This document shows, in pieces, positions 38,294 to 46,925 of a DNA stretch of 64,000 nt. The notes beneath the pieces were generated by a model. It made no database searches. It saw only the letters and a list, made by a program, of their open reading frames with translations, and had not been told where the DNA came from. Position 1 is the stretch's first letter; each line of letters begins with the position of its first letter. Source of the DNA: Chromatiales bacterium. GTDB taxonomy: Bacteria; Pseudomonadota; Gammaproteobacteria; Steroidobacterales; GCA-2729495. Where the stretch lies: the NCBI GenBank assembly GCA_016789845.1, contig JAEUQA010000045.1:1-64000 (forward strand), written 5' to 3'. The position numbers were made by a program, and so were the translations under genes.

Positions 38294-38791
38294 ATGAGCG
38301 AGTCTTCCACGGGCAAGCAGGGCAACGGCGCGGCGACGGAAGACGCGCGGCAGTTCGGCCTGCGGCGCTTCTACATCAAGGACGTCTCCTTCGAAGCGCC
38401 GAATTCCCCCGGCATCTTTGCAGAAAGCGGCCTCGACCCCGAGATCAAGGTAAACCTGCGGACCTCCCAGCGGAGCCTGGGTGATGGCGTGTCGGAAGTG
38501 GTCCTGCACGTGACGGTCCACGCGGTGGCCGGCCAACGGACGGTGTTCCTGGTGGAACTGCAGCAGGCTGGCGTCTTCCAGATCAGCGGCTTTCCACCCG
38601 ATGAAGCGCGGACGATCCTCGGCGTCGCCTGCCCCAATGCGCTGTTCCCCTACGCGCGCGAGGCGGTGTCGTCGATCATCCAGCGGGGCGGCTTTGCGCC
38701 GATCCTGCTCCAGCCCATCGATTTCACGACGCTCTTCGCCCAGGCCCAGGCAGAGCGGGCGGCGAAGGCGGCTCCCGCAGGCCAGGCCTAG
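38294..38791 (+). CDS. secB: Protein export chaperone SecB
   Basis: A 165-residue cytosolic chaperone that keeps preproteins unfolded for SecA. The conserved start RRFYIKDVSFEAPNSPGIF and the peptide-groove segment GVACPNALFPYAREAVSSII are present, as are LQPIDFTTLF and an Ala-rich tail. ATG 38294 fits the family length. Confidence 0.94.
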   Translation: MSESSTGKQGNGAATEDARQFGLRRFYIKDVSFEAPNSPGIFAESGLDPEIKVNLRTSQRSLGDGVSEVVLHVTVHAVAGQRTVFLVELQQAGVFQISGFPPDEARTILGVACPNALFPYAREAVSSIIQRGGFAPILLQPIDFTTLFAQAQAERAAKAAPAGQA

Positions 38792-38812
38792 GCCCACCCG
38801 GGTGTTCTGCCA

Positions 38813-39823
38813 GTGACACCCGCCTCCGACTTCCCCCCCATCGCCGTCCTCGGCGCCGGATCCTGGGGCACGGCGCTGGCCATCCAACTGGCGCGGGGCG
38901 GCCAGCCGGTGACCCTCTGGGGCCGGAACGGGGCCGATCTCCGGGACCTCGCGAGCCACCGGGTCAATCGCCGCTACCTGCCCGGCACCAGCCTTCCCCC
39001 CGGCGTGCTGCCCGACCCCGACCTTCACCGGGTGGTGAGCGGCCACCGGGAACTGCTGGTGTGCGTGCCGAGCCACGCCTTCCGCGCCACGCTGGCGGCG
39101 GTACGCCAGGACCTCAAGCCCGGAACCCGGCTCGCCTGGGCTACCAAGGGCTTCGAGCACAGCACCGGGCGGCTGCCCCACGAAGTGGCGGCGGAGGAGC
39201 TTGGCGCCGGGGTTCCAGTGGCGGTGCTGTCGGGTCCCACGTTCGCCCGCGAAGTGGCGGCCGGCCTGCCGACGGCGATGACGGTGGCGGCCAGCGATCC
39301 GGCCTATGCCGGCGCCCTGGCCGCGCGCCTGTCGGACCACACGTTCCGGGCCTACACCTCCGATGACATGATCGGGGTCGAGGTCGGCGGCGCCGTCAAG
39401 AACGTGCTTGCCATTGGCGCGGGAATTTCCGACGGCCTGGGCTTCGGCGCCAACACGCGCATTGCGCTGATTACGCGCGGCCTCGTCGAGATGACCCGCC
39501 TGGGCGTCGCACTGGGGGCGCGCGCGACGACCTTCATGGGCCTGTCCGGCATGGGCGACCTGGTGCTCACCTGCACGGATGACCAGTCCCGCAACCGGCG
39601 CTTCGGCCTCGCGATCGCCAGGGGCCAGACGCCGGCCGAGGCGGCCCGGAGCATCGGCCAGGTGGTCGAGGGCCAGTTCGCGGCCAGCGCCGTCCGGTCG
39701 GTGGCCGGACGGCTGAATCTCGAGATGCCTATCTGCGAGCAGGTCTACCGGGTGCTGGAAGAGAACGTCGCACCGCAGGACGCGGTCATGGCGCTCATGG
39801 CGCGGGCCCTGAAGCCGGAGTAA
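38813..39823 (+). CDS. gpsA: Glycerol-3-phosphate dehydrogenase (NAD(P)+)
   Basis: A 336-residue enzyme making sn-glycerol-3-phosphate for phospholipids. The NAD-binding fold GAGSWGTALA is near residues 14-23; the later GGAVKNVLAIGAGI segment contains the catalytic lysine and FMGLSGMGDLVLTCT is typical. GTG 38813 begins 21 bases after secB. Its stop is three bases from that of the convergent trmL. Confidence 0.93.
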   Translation: MTPASDFPPIAVLGAGSWGTALAIQLARGGQPVTLWGRNGADLRDLASHRVNRRYLPGTSLPPGVLPDPDLHRVVSGHRELLVCVPSHAFRATLAAVRQDLKPGTRLAWATKGFEHSTGRLPHEVAAEELGAGVPVAVLSGPTFAREVAAGLPTAMTVAASDPAYAGALAARLSDHTFRAYTSDDMIGVEVGGAVKNVLAIGAGISDGLGFGANTRIALITRGLVEMTRLGVALGARATTFMGLSGMGDLVLTCTDDQSRNRRFGLAIARGQTPAEAARSIGQVVEGQFAASAVRSVAGRLNLEMPICEQVYRVLEENVAPQDAVMALMARALKPE

Positions 39824-39826
39824 GCC

Positions 39827-40282
39827 TCAGGCGAAGCCGAGCTGCCGCCAGGCTTCGTACACCACCACGGCTGCGGCGTTCGAGAGGTTCAGGCTGCGCG
39901 CCCGGGTCTGCATCGGGATGCGGAGGACCTGCGGAGGGGGCAGCGCGGCCAGGAGCTCGGCCGGCAACCCGCTGCTTTCAGGCCCCAGCAGGAACGCGTC
40001 GCCTGGGGCAAAGGCCGGGTCCGTGTACAGCCGCGCACCCCGGGTGGAAACCGCAAACAACCGGGGCTGGCCGAGGTTGCCGAGGCAGTCGTCGAGGCTG
40101 TCGTGCTGCCGCACCGTGGCCCATTCGTGATAATCGAGGCCGGCCCGGCGCAGCTGCGCGTCCTCCAGGGTGAAGCCGAGGGGCTTCACGAGGTGCAGCG
40201 CGGTCCCCGTGTTGGCGCAGAGGCGTATGATGTTGCCCGTGTTCGGAGGGATCTCCGGGCGAAACAGAATCAGATTGAACAC
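39827..40282 (-). CDS. trmL: tRNA (cytidine/uridine-34 2'-O)-methyltransferase TrmL
   Basis: A 151-residue SPOUT methyltransferase that modifies the wobble base of tRNA-Leu. The trefoil-knot signature is clear: NLILFRPEIPPNTGNIIRLC at the start, then FLLGPESSGLP and IPMQTRARSLNLSNAAAVV. GTG 40282 has a GGAG sequence eight bases upstream and agrees with the usual length. The longer open frame is antisense to pyrD. The divergent pyrD start is five bases away. Confidence 0.9.
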   Translation of the reverse strand: MFNLILFRPEIPPNTGNIIRLCANTGTALHLVKPLGFTLEDAQLRRAGLDYHEWATVRQHDSLDDCLGNLGQPRLFAVSTRGARLYTDPAFAPGDAFLLGPESSGLPAELLAALPPPQVLRIPMQTRARSLNLSNAAAVVVYEAWRQLGFA

Positions 40283-40286
40283 AGCC

Positions 40287-41285
40287 GTGTCTCCAGCCTC
40301 CGCCGCCGATTCCGCCCTGCTCGCCACCACGTTCTGCGGGCTCCCGTTCGCGTCGCCCATCGTCCTGCTGTCCGGCTGCGTGGGCTTCGGCGAAGAATAC
40401 ACACGGGTGGCAGGCTTCTCGAACCGGGATGCCGGGGCCATCTGCCTCAAGGGCACCACGCTGCACCCGCGGCTCGGCAACGAGCCCCACCGGATCGCCG
40501 AGACGCCCATGGGCATGCTCAACGCCATCGGGCTCCAGAACCCCGGCGTTGACGCGGTCGTCAGCCGCATCCTTCCCTCGCTGGATTTCAGCGAGACCCG
40601 CTTCATCGCCAATGCCTGTGGCTCCACGATCGAGGAATACGTGGAGGTCTGCCAGCGCTTCGACGACTCGGCCATCGATGCCATCGAGATCAACATCAGC
40701 TGCCCGAACGTCAAGGAGGGCGGCGTGGCCTTCGGCAACTACCCGGACGTCTCCGCGCGGGTGGTGGCCGCCTGCCGGAAGGCGACGAAGAAGCCACTGA
40801 TCACCAAGCTGTCCCCGAACCAGACCGACATCCGGGAGAACGCCCGGCGGTGCATCGAGGCCGGCACGGATGCCTTTGCCGTCATCAACACGCTGATGGG
40901 CATGGCCGTGGACGTGGAGCGGCGGCGGCCAGTGCTGGCCAACGTGCAGGGCGGCCTCTCGGGTCCGGCCATAAAGCCGATCGCCCTCCTGAAGACCTGG
41001 CAGGTGTACCAGGAAGCCGCCCCCCACCAGGTGCCCATCATCGGCCAGGGCGGCATCACGACGGCCAGCGACGCGCTGGAGTTCCTCATCGCCGGCGCGT
41101 CGGCGGTGGGGGTCGGCACGGCGCTGTTCTATGACCCGCTGGTCTGCCAGAAGATCAACGCGGGGATCGCGGACTACCTCCGGCGCCACGGGATCGCGAA
41201 TGTGGCCGGGCTGGTGGGCACCCTCGCGAGCGGCCCCGGCCGGGTGGGTCGGGAAGCCCTGTCGGCCACGGGATCCGCCGGTTAG
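40287..41285 (+). CDS. pyrD: Dihydroorotate dehydrogenase, class 1 (PyrD)
   Basis: A flavoprotein that oxidises dihydroorotate to orotate in pyrimidine synthesis. The segments LLSGCVGFGEEY and INISCPNVKEGG, the latter with the class 1 catalytic cysteine, point to the soluble class 1B rather than the membrane class 2 usual in gammaproteobacteria; no N-terminal membrane helix is seen. The start is uncertain between GTG 40287 and TTG 40275. No pyrK-like electron-transfer subunit gene lies beside it, so the partner, or a class 1A-like independence, remains open. Confidence 0.85.
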   Translation: MSPASAADSALLATTFCGLPFASPIVLLSGCVGFGEEYTRVAGFSNRDAGAICLKGTTLHPRLGNEPHRIAETPMGMLNAIGLQNPGVDAVVSRILPSLDFSETRFIANACGSTIEEYVEVCQRFDDSAIDAIEINISCPNVKEGGVAFGNYPDVSARVVAACRKATKKPLITKLSPNQTDIRENARRCIEAGTDAFAVINTLMGMAVDVERRRPVLANVQGGLSGPAIKPIALLKTWQVYQEAAPHQVPIIGQGGITTASDALEFLIAGASAVGVGTALFYDPLVCQKINAGIADYLRRHGIANVAGLVGTLASGPGRVGREALSATGSAG

Positions 41286-41386
41286 CTGTCTATTCTAGTG
41301 GTGATATGGTGTCGTTTACTGGCGATATTAATATCTACCGATAATACAAAGCGATAGGACACCGACGCGTTGAGCCTTCCGGGTCG

Positions 41387-42049
41387 ATGACGACTCCCGC
41401 CAGGGACCTCTGGCTGGCCTGCCCGGTCTGCGAGGTCGTCGCAGGCCAGTACTTCCTGGAGGTGGAACACCGGGACTACTGGCGTTGCGGGGAGTGCCTG
41501 GCGACGTTCGTCGAGCCTTCGCAGCGGCCCTCCGCCGAGCTTGAACGCACGCACTATCGCCTGCACCGGAACGACGTCAACGATGGCGAGTACCGGAAGT
41601 TCCTCAATCAACTGGCCGCTCCACTACTCCGGAACCTGGCCCCGGGACAACGGGGACTGGACTACGGGTGTGGGCCCGGGCCGGCGTTGGCCGAGATGCT
41701 GCGCGAACGGGGCCACCCGGTGGCGCTTTTTGATCCCTGCTTTCACCCGGATCGGGCGGTCCTGGGGGACATCTACGATTTCATCACCTGCACCGAGGTC
41801 GCGGAGCACTTTCATCGTCCGGCAGAGGAGTTCCGTACCCTCCGTGGCCTGCTCAGGCCCGGTGGCTGGCTTGCCGTGATGACGAGTTTCCAGGCCAACG
41901 ATGTCGCGTTCGCCACCTGGCACTACCGGCGCGACCCGACCCATGTGGTCTTCTACCGGGAGGCAACCTTCCGGTATCTCGCCCGGCACCAGGGCTGGAC
42001 GTGTGAGTTTCCCGGCGGGAACGTGGCCTTGCTGCGCAAGCAAGGATAG
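41387..42049 (+). CDS. Class I SAM methyltransferase with N-terminal zinc ribbon
   Basis: A 220-residue protein with an N-terminal CPVC...CGEC zinc-ribbon-like motif (about residues 12-37) and a Rossmann methyltransferase domain with LDYGCGPGPALAEML (motif I) and TCTEVAEHFHRP (motif IV-like). The target is unknown; comparable proteins methylate small molecules or proteins. An AT-rich 100-base gap upstream (41286-41386) probably carries its promoter. It ends 10 bases from the convergent ntrC. Confidence 0.8.
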   Translation: MTTPARDLWLACPVCEVVAGQYFLEVEHRDYWRCGECLATFVEPSQRPSAELERTHYRLHRNDVNDGEYRKFLNQLAAPLLRNLAPGQRGLDYGCGPGPALAEMLRERGHPVALFDPCFHPDRAVLGDIYDFITCTEVAEHFHRPAEEFRTLRGLLRPGGWLAVMTSFQANDVAFATWHYRRDPTHVVFYREATFRYLARHQGWTCEFPGGNVALLRKQG

Positions 42050-42059
42050 CCGCAGGCCG

Positions 42060-43463
42060 TTACTCGAGGCCGTGCTCGCGGATCTTCCTGGCGAGGGTAT
42101 TCCGCCCCCAGCCGAGCAACTTTGCTGCCTCCTGCCGGTGCCCCCGCGCGTGGGCCAGCACCACCGTGATGAGCGTCCGCTCGAACTCCGGCAGGGCGGT
42201 ATCGAGCAGCGGCTTGCCGCCCGGATCCTGCAGGGCGCCCTCCGCCCAGCGGGCCAGTCGCAGGGACCAGTCCGCCGAACCTGCCCGGATTCCAGCCTGG
42301 CCGCCAAGCTCGTCGGGGATGTCTTCCGGCCGGATCTCGGCACCCGGCGCCGTCACGGTCAGCCTCCGGCAGGCATTGACGAGCTGGCGCACGTTGCCGG
42401 GCCAATCGAAGCTGACCAGCAGGTTCAACGCCTCCGGCGCGATGCGCTTCGGCGGCGTGCCCAGCTCCCGGGCGGCCTCCCGCAGGTAGAAGTCCAGGAG
42501 CAGCGGGATATCGTCCCGCCGTTCCCGAAGCGGGGGCGTCACGATGTGGATGACGTTGAGCCGGTGGAAGAGGTCCTCCCGGAACCTGCCCGATCGCACG
42601 GCAGCCGTCAGTTCCTGGTTGGTGGCGGCGATCACCCGCACATCCACCCGGATCGGCACCTGGCCACCCACCCGGTAGAACTCGCCCTCGGCCAACACGC
42701 GCAGCAGCCGCGTCTGGAGCGCCGGCGACATGTCGCCGATCTCGTCCAGGAACAGGGTGCCGCCATTGGCCTGCTCGAAGCGGCCAATGCGGCGGCTGTC
42801 GGCCCCGGTGAAGGCGCCCCGCTCGTGGCCGAACAGCTCCGACTCCAGCAGCTCGGAGGCAATGGCGGTGGTGTTCAGCGCGATGAAGGGCTGCTGGGCC
42901 CGTGGGCTGTGCTCGTGCAGGGCCCGCGCCACCAGCTCCTTGCCGGTGCCGGATTCGCCGGTGATCAGCACTGTCATGCTCGAGCGGGAGAGCCGGCCAA
43001 TGGTCCGGAAGACCTCCTGCATGGCCGGTGCGCGGCCGATCATCGCCGGCACCTGCCGGTCGGACTCGACCTGGCCACCGGCGATGCGTGGGCCGAAGCG
43101 GGCGGCGCGGCGCACGAGGGCCACGGCGTCGTCCACATCGAAGGGCTTGGGCAGGTATTCGAAGGCGCCGCCCTGGTAGGCCGCCACGGCGCTGTCCAGG
43201 TCCGCGTGGGCGGTGATCACGATGACCGGGAAGGCGTAGCCGTCCTTCACGATGCGGCGGAGCGCTTCCATGCCGTCGGTGCCGGGCATGCGCACATCAG
43301 AGATCAGCACGTCGGGCTGTTCGGTGCGCAGGGCGTCGAACAGGCTGTCGGCGGACTCGAAGCTCCGGGTGTTCATGCCCTCGTTATTGAGCGCCCGGTC
43401 CAGCACCCAGCGGACGGACGCGTCGTCGTCCACGACCCAGACGGCGAGCTCCCGGCCGTTCAT
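42060..43463 (-). CDS. glnG: Nitrogen regulation response regulator NtrC
   Basis: A 467-residue sigma-54 activator. The receiver domain has phosphoacceptor D56 (LISDVRMPG), the AAA+ domain has Walker A GESGTGKE (169-176) and the sigma-54 contact loop GAFTGA (216-221), and a Fis-type helix-turn-helix ends the protein (RGHRQEAAKLLGWGRNTLAR). ATG 43463 overlaps the ntrB stop (ATGA). It should act on the NtrC sites upstream of glnA at 46786-46833. Confidence 0.95.
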   Translation of the reverse strand: MNGRELAVWVVDDDASVRWVLDRALNNEGMNTRSFESADSLFDALRTEQPDVLISDVRMPGTDGMEALRRIVKDGYAFPVIVITAHADLDSAVAAYQGGAFEYLPKPFDVDDAVALVRRAARFGPRIAGGQVESDRQVPAMIGRAPAMQEVFRTIGRLSRSSMTVLITGESGTGKELVARALHEHSPRAQQPFIALNTTAIASELLESELFGHERGAFTGADSRRIGRFEQANGGTLFLDEIGDMSPALQTRLLRVLAEGEFYRVGGQVPIRVDVRVIAATNQELTAAVRSGRFREDLFHRLNVIHIVTPPLRERRDDIPLLLDFYLREAARELGTPPKRIAPEALNLLVSFDWPGNVRQLVNACRRLTVTAPGAEIRPEDIPDELGGQAGIRAGSADWSLRLARWAEGALQDPGGKPLLDTALPEFERTLITVVLAHARGHRQEAAKLLGWGRNTLARKIREHGLE

Positions 43464-44515
43464 GGCGCCTCCGGGGCCGGCGCAACCACCGGCAGGCGCA
43501 CCGTGAAGACGGTCTTGCCGGGGCGGGACTGGTATTCGATCAGTCCACCGTGGCGGCTCACCAGGTCCTGGGAAATTGCCAGGCCGAGGCCGGTACCGTC
43601 AGCCCGGCCGGTGACCAGCGGGTAGAAGATCGACTCCGCAAGGTCGGCGGGCACGCCCGGACCGTTGTCCTCGATCTCGATGGAGAGCACCAGCTTGTGG
43701 CGGATGGCGCCGATGGGAAAGTTGGTCAGCGCCCGGGTACGGAAGATCACGTGCCCTTCCCCGACGATGGCCTGGACCGCATTGCGCGCGATGTTCAGCA
43801 GAGCCTGCATCAGCTGGTCGGGATCGGCGGACAGCGGGGGCAGGCTGGGATCGTAGTCCCGGACCAGCTTGACGGCCTCCCGGTGCTCGCTGGCGATGAG
43901 CGTGACGACCCGCTCCAGCACTTCGTGCACGTTCACGTCCTGCCGCTGTGGCCGGCGCACGGGACCGAGCAGGCTGTCGGTCAGGGAGGTCAGTCGATCC
44001 GCCTCGCCGATGATGATGCGGGTGAACTCCCGGAGGGCGGGCGTGGGGAGTTCGCGCTCCAGCAGCTGGGCCGCGCCACGCAGGCCGCCCAGGGGATTCC
44101 GGATCTCGTGGGCCAGCTGGCGGATCATGCGCCGGCTGGCGTCCCGCTGGCTCATCAGCGCGTGCTCCCGGTCGATCTGCCGCCATTGGGTCGCGTCCGA
44201 GAGCTCGACGATGACGCGCCCGCCGGCGCCCCGGAGGGGCGACACATGGCAGGCCACCTCGATGGGGGTTTCACTCTTGTGGGCCGCCGTGACCGTGACG
44301 AGCTGGCCGAAGATCTCGCCTCCGGTTGCGGCCCGGCGGAGCAGGTCCTCGACGCTGCGCAGGCTGGGGAGGAGCGACTGGAGCGTGCGGCCCAGGCTGT
44401 GCCGGGCACTCACGCCAAGCAGGTCCTCCGCGCCCGCATTGAGGTAGACGAGAGTGCCGTCGGGGTCGACGATCAGGACGGCAGTGGCAAGGCTGCCGAG
44501 GATGTCAGCGGGCAG
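43460..44515 (-). CDS. glnL: Nitrogen regulation sensor kinase NtrB
   Basis: About 351 residues: a PAS domain (about 8-110, ILGSLATAVLIVDPDGTLVY), a dimerisation domain with phospho-acceptor histidine in LAHEIRNPLGGLRGAAQLLE, and an ATPase domain with ALLNIARNAVQAI (N box), IEDNGPGVP (G1) and TGLGLAISQDL (G2). It phosphorylates NtrC under PII control. No ATG, GTG or TTG occurs in frame near the expected N-terminus; the boundary given uses CTG 44515. The start may be non-canonical or lie upstream within the DUF4124 gene. Confidence 0.88.
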   Translation of the reverse strand: MPADILGSLATAVLIVDPDGTLVYLNAGAEDLLGVSARHSLGRTLQSLLPSLRSVEDLLRRAATGGEIFGQLVTVTAAHKSETPIEVACHVSPLRGAGGRVIVELSDATQWRQIDREHALMSQRDASRRMIRQLAHEIRNPLGGLRGAAQLLERELPTPALREFTRIIIGEADRLTSLTDSLLGPVRRPQRQDVNVHEVLERVVTLIASEHREAVKLVRDYDPSLPPLSADPDQLMQALLNIARNAVQAIVGEGHVIFRTRALTNFPIGAIRHKLVLSIEIEDNGPGVPADLAESIFYPLVTGRADGTGLGLAISQDLVSRHGGLIEYQSRPGKTVFTVRLPVVAPAPEAP

Positions 44516-44565
44516 CGGCGCCGCGAGCGGTGCCGAACCTGGAGGTTGCGTGCTGCCCGGAACTG

Positions 44566-45114
44566 CTAGGGTCGGGCTGCCGGCACGGGATTCGGCAGCG
44601 CGGTCTGACGCACGAAGAAGCGCGTCGTCGGGCTCGCTACCAGGGGCCGCCCCTGGTCGTCCACCACCTCGACCTGGAGCGAGTGTTCCCCGCGGAACAC
44701 CTCCGGGAACTGTGCCCGGGTGCTCCCCGGTTCCGCCGTTACCGTCCGGCCATCCAGGGTGAACCGCAGGGCGTGACCCGGCTGCAACGGTGGTTGCACC
44801 GTTGCCGCGACGTCCAGCTGGCCCTCGATATTCCAAAGTACCTGTTCCTGCGCCGGGCTCGTGATGATCAGGGTCTGGTAGCGGTCGACCGGGGCCGGCG
44901 TCTCGCCGGCAGGCTGCTGGTTGCTCCCGGACCGGCTGCTGCCATCGGGCGCACCACTGGCGGGCCTGGTGACCGTGATGGTGATCCGCTCGGCCCCCGG
45001 CTGTGGCCGGTCCGAGTAGTGGGTTTGCCCACTGGAATCCGTCCAGCGATACACGTCGGCCGAACCCGCGGTTGCAGCGAGGGCAAGGGCCAGAAAAATG
45101 AACGCGCGATGCAT
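44566..45114 (-). CDS. DUF4124 domain exported protein
   Basis: A 182-residue protein with a signal peptide (about 1-19) and the DUF4124 core (DVYRWTDSSGQTHYSDRP, residues 20-37), followed by a Ser/Gly-rich linker and an Ig-like domain. Function is unknown. DUF4124 genes often sit between glnA and ntrB in gammaproteobacteria, as here, and are probably carried on the same nitrogen-controlled transcript. ATG 45114 has no strong ribosome-binding site. Confidence 0.8.
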   Translation of the reverse strand: MHRAFIFLALALAATAGSADVYRWTDSSGQTHYSDRPQPGAERITITVTRPASGAPDGSSRSGSNQQPAGETPAPVDRYQTLIITSPAQEQVLWNIEGQLDVAATVQPPLQPGHALRFTLDGRTVTAEPGSTRAQFPEVFRGEHSLQVEVVDDQGRPLVASPTTRFFVRQTALPNPVPAARP

Positions 45115-45149
45115 TTTTCAAGCATACGCCCCCGGCCTGGAGGCAACCA

Positions 45150-45181
45150 GCGCCCGGCACGCACTTTTGCGTGCCGGGCGC
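45150..45181 (-). terminator. Strong hairpin after glnA
   Basis: GCGCCCGGCACGCA and TGCGTGCCGGGCGC form a perfect 14-base-pair stem with a four-base loop, 17 bases beyond the glnA stop. It lacks a following T-run in the glnA direction, so it may be an attenuator or mRNA-processing/stability stem rather than a full terminator. The E. coli glnALG operon also has a partial terminator between glnA and glnL. Confidence 0.7.
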
Positions 45182-45198
45182 CGCCGTCCGTCGTTATG

Positions 45199-46611
45199 TC
45201 AGAGGCTGTAATACAGCTCGAACTCGAGCGGGTGCGTGGCCATGCGGATGCGCGTGACCTCGGCCATCTTGAGCGAGATGTAAGCATCGATCAGGTCGTC
45301 GCTGAACACGTTGCCGGCCTTGAGGAAGTCCCGGTCCTTGTCCAGGGATTCCAGCGCCTGCTCCAGCGAGAAGCAGACCTTCGGAATCTTGGCGTCCTCC
45401 TCCGGCTCCAGGTCGTAGAGATCCTTGTCCATGGCTTCGCCCGGATTGATCTTGTTCTGGATGCCGTCGAGGCCGGCCATCATCATGGCCGCGAAGGCGA
45501 AGTACGGATTCGCGGTGCTGTCCGGGAAGCGGACCTCGATGCGGCGGCCCTTCGGGTTCGGGATGAAGGGAATGCGGATCGATGCCGAGCGGTTGCGGGC
45601 CGAGTAGGCCAGCATCACCGGCGCCTCGAAGCCCGGCACCAGGCGCTTGTAGCTGTTGGTGCTGGGATTGGTCAGGGCGTTGATGGCCTTGGCGTGCTTC
45701 ATGATGCCGCCGATGTAGTACATGGCCGTCTGGGACAGGCCGCCGTACAGGTCTCCCGTGAACAGGTTCTTGCCACCCTTGGCCAGGGACTGGTGCACGT
45801 GCATGCCGCTGCCGTTGTCGCCCACGAGGGGCTTCGGCATGAAGGTGGCCGTCTTGCCGTAGGCGTGGGCGACGTTCTGCACCACGTACTTCAGGATCTG
45901 GACCTGGTCGCCCTTCTCGGTGAGGCTGCCGAATTTCACGCCGATCTCGCACTGGCCGGCGGTGGCCACCTCGTGATGGTGCACTTCGACGCCGAGGCCC
46001 ATCTCCTCGAGGGTCAGGCACATCTGGGAGCGGATGTCCTGCAGGGCATCTACCGGCGGCACGGGGAAGTAGCCGCCCTTGATGCCGGGGCGATGACCGG
46101 TGTTGCCGTTCTCGTATTCCTTCTTCGAGTTCCAGGCACCTTCCTCGGAGTCGATCCGGTAGAAGGAACCGTTCATGTCGGCGCCGTAGCGGACGTCATC
46201 GAAGATGAAGAATTCGTTCTCCGGGCCAAAGAAGGCCTGGTCGGCGATTCCCGTGGACTTCAGGTAGGCCTCGGCGCGCTTCGCGGTCATGCGCGGGCAG
46301 CGGGTGTAGCCCTGCATGGTCGCCGGCTCGTAGACGTCGCACCGGATCGTGACGGTGGTGTCTTCCATGAAGGGATCGACGACGATGGTGGACGCGTCAG
46401 GCATCAGCACCATGTCGGATTCCTGGATGCCCTTCCAGCCGGCGATGGAGGAGCCGTCGAACATCTTGCCGTCTTCAAAGAAGCTGGCATCGACGGCGTG
46501 CGCGGGGATGGTGAGATGCTGCTCTTTGCCACGGGTATCGGTGAAGCGCAGATCGACGAACTTGGCCTCTTTCTCCTTCAGGAGGTTCAGGGCATTGGCA
46601 GGCGTGGTCAT
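45199..46611 (-). CDS. glnA: Glutamine synthetase, type I
   Basis: A 470-residue dodecameric enzyme that makes glutamine from glutamate and ammonia. The start [20 protein letters not shown], the active-site segments [19 protein letters not shown] and [14 protein letters not shown], and the adenylylation tyrosine in [10 protein letters not shown] (about residue 399) are present, so it should be controlled by adenylylation as well as by NtrC. A sigma-54 promoter and two NtrC sites lie upstream. Confidence 0.96.
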   Translation of the reverse strand: MTTPANALNLLKEKEAKFVDLRFTDTRGKEQHLTIPAHAVDASFFEDGKMFDGSSIAGWKGIQESDMVLMPDASTIVVDPFMEDTTVTIRCDVYEPATMQGYTRCPRMTAKRAEAYLKSTGIADQAFFGPENEFFIFDDVRYGADMNGSFYRIDSEEGAWNSKKEYENGNTGHRPGIKGGYFPVPPVDALQDIRSQMCLTLEEMGLGVEVHHHEVATAGQCEIGVKFGSLTEKGDQVQILKYVVQNVAHAYGKTATFMPKPLVGDNGSGMHVHQSLAKGGKNLFTGDLYGGLSQTAMYYIGGIMKHAKAINALTNPSTNSYKRLVPGFEAPVMLAYSARNRSASIRIPFIPNPKGRRIEVRFPDSTANPYFAFAAMMMAGLDGIQNKINPGEAMDKDLYDLEPEEDAKIPKVCFSLEQALESLDKDRDFLKAGNVFSDDLIDAYISLKMAEVTRIRMATHPLEFELYYSL

Positions 46612-46707
46612 GTCGACTCCTTAACGGTATGGGGCGGTAATGGCGAAAACGGGACTGCCGGCAATGGCGTTCTCAGGATGGGTCTCGGCAGCAGCGCCCT
46701 ATCCTAT

Positions 46708-46723
46708 TGCAACAGCCGTGCCA
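46708..46723 (-). promoter_or_regulatory. Sigma-54 promoter of glnA
   Basis: Read on the minus strand, TGGCACGGCTGTTGCA matches the sigma-54 -24/-12 consensus TGGCACG-N4-TTGC exactly. It lies about 97 bases upstream of the glnA ATG, with a predicted start near 46697. Two NtrC-like sites lie further upstream at 46786-46802 and 46817-46833. Confidence 0.85.
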
Positions 46724-46746
46724 AAAGCGAGCGAACGCGAAGTCAT

Positions 46747-46755
46747 TGATATAAT
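46747..46755 (+). promoter_or_regulatory. Extended -10 promoter, probably for glyQS
   Basis: TGATATAAT on the plus strand is a perfect extended -10 sequence (TGnTATAAT), with a predicted start near 46762 and a 165-base leader to glyQ. No good -35 is present, as expected for extended -10 promoters. Transcription from it would run through the two NtrC sites. A second weak candidate (TATACT at 46891-46896) lies closer to glyQ. Confidence 0.5.
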
Positions 46756-46785
46756 TAGAAAACGTACATTGAGCGCGCCGAACGA

Positions 46786-46802
46786 TGCGCTACGATGGTG
46801 CG
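46786..46802. promoter_or_regulatory. NtrC enhancer site 1 (proximal)
   Basis: TGCGCTACGATGGTGCG fits the 17-base NtrC pattern TGCACCA-N3-TGGTGCA at 11 of 14 symmetric positions. Its centre is about 97 bases upstream of the predicted glnA start. Confidence 0.7.
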
Positions 46803-46816
46803 CAGGGCCGGCAGTG

Positions 46817-46833
46817 CGCACCAATTGTGTGCA
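46817..46833. promoter_or_regulatory. NtrC enhancer site 2 (distal)
   Basis: CGCACCAATTGTGTGCA fits the NtrC pattern at 11 of 14 symmetric positions. Its centre is 31 bases from site 1, three helical turns, the same arrangement as the two strong NtrC sites of the E. coli glnA enhancer. Confidence 0.7.
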
Positions 46834-46925
46834 ACTGGCACTGCCGGCTGCCCAAGGACTGCTGCGGCTTACGCCGGCAATCATCAACGCTATACTGCCG
46901 CGCCCTCCGCCCTCGGACTTTCCGC

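Noticed and set aside
41286..41386. Possible small RNA or riboswitch in the AT-rich gap after pyrD
   Set aside because: AT-rich promoter-like DNA is seen, but no conserved structure or family was recognised.
41901..43625. Plus-strand open frame of about 574 codons over ntrC
   Set aside because: Antisense to NtrC; begins within the methyltransferase in another frame.
44530..46749. Plus-strand open frame of about 739 codons over glnA
   Set aside because: Antisense to glutamine synthetase and the DUF4124 gene; no family pattern.
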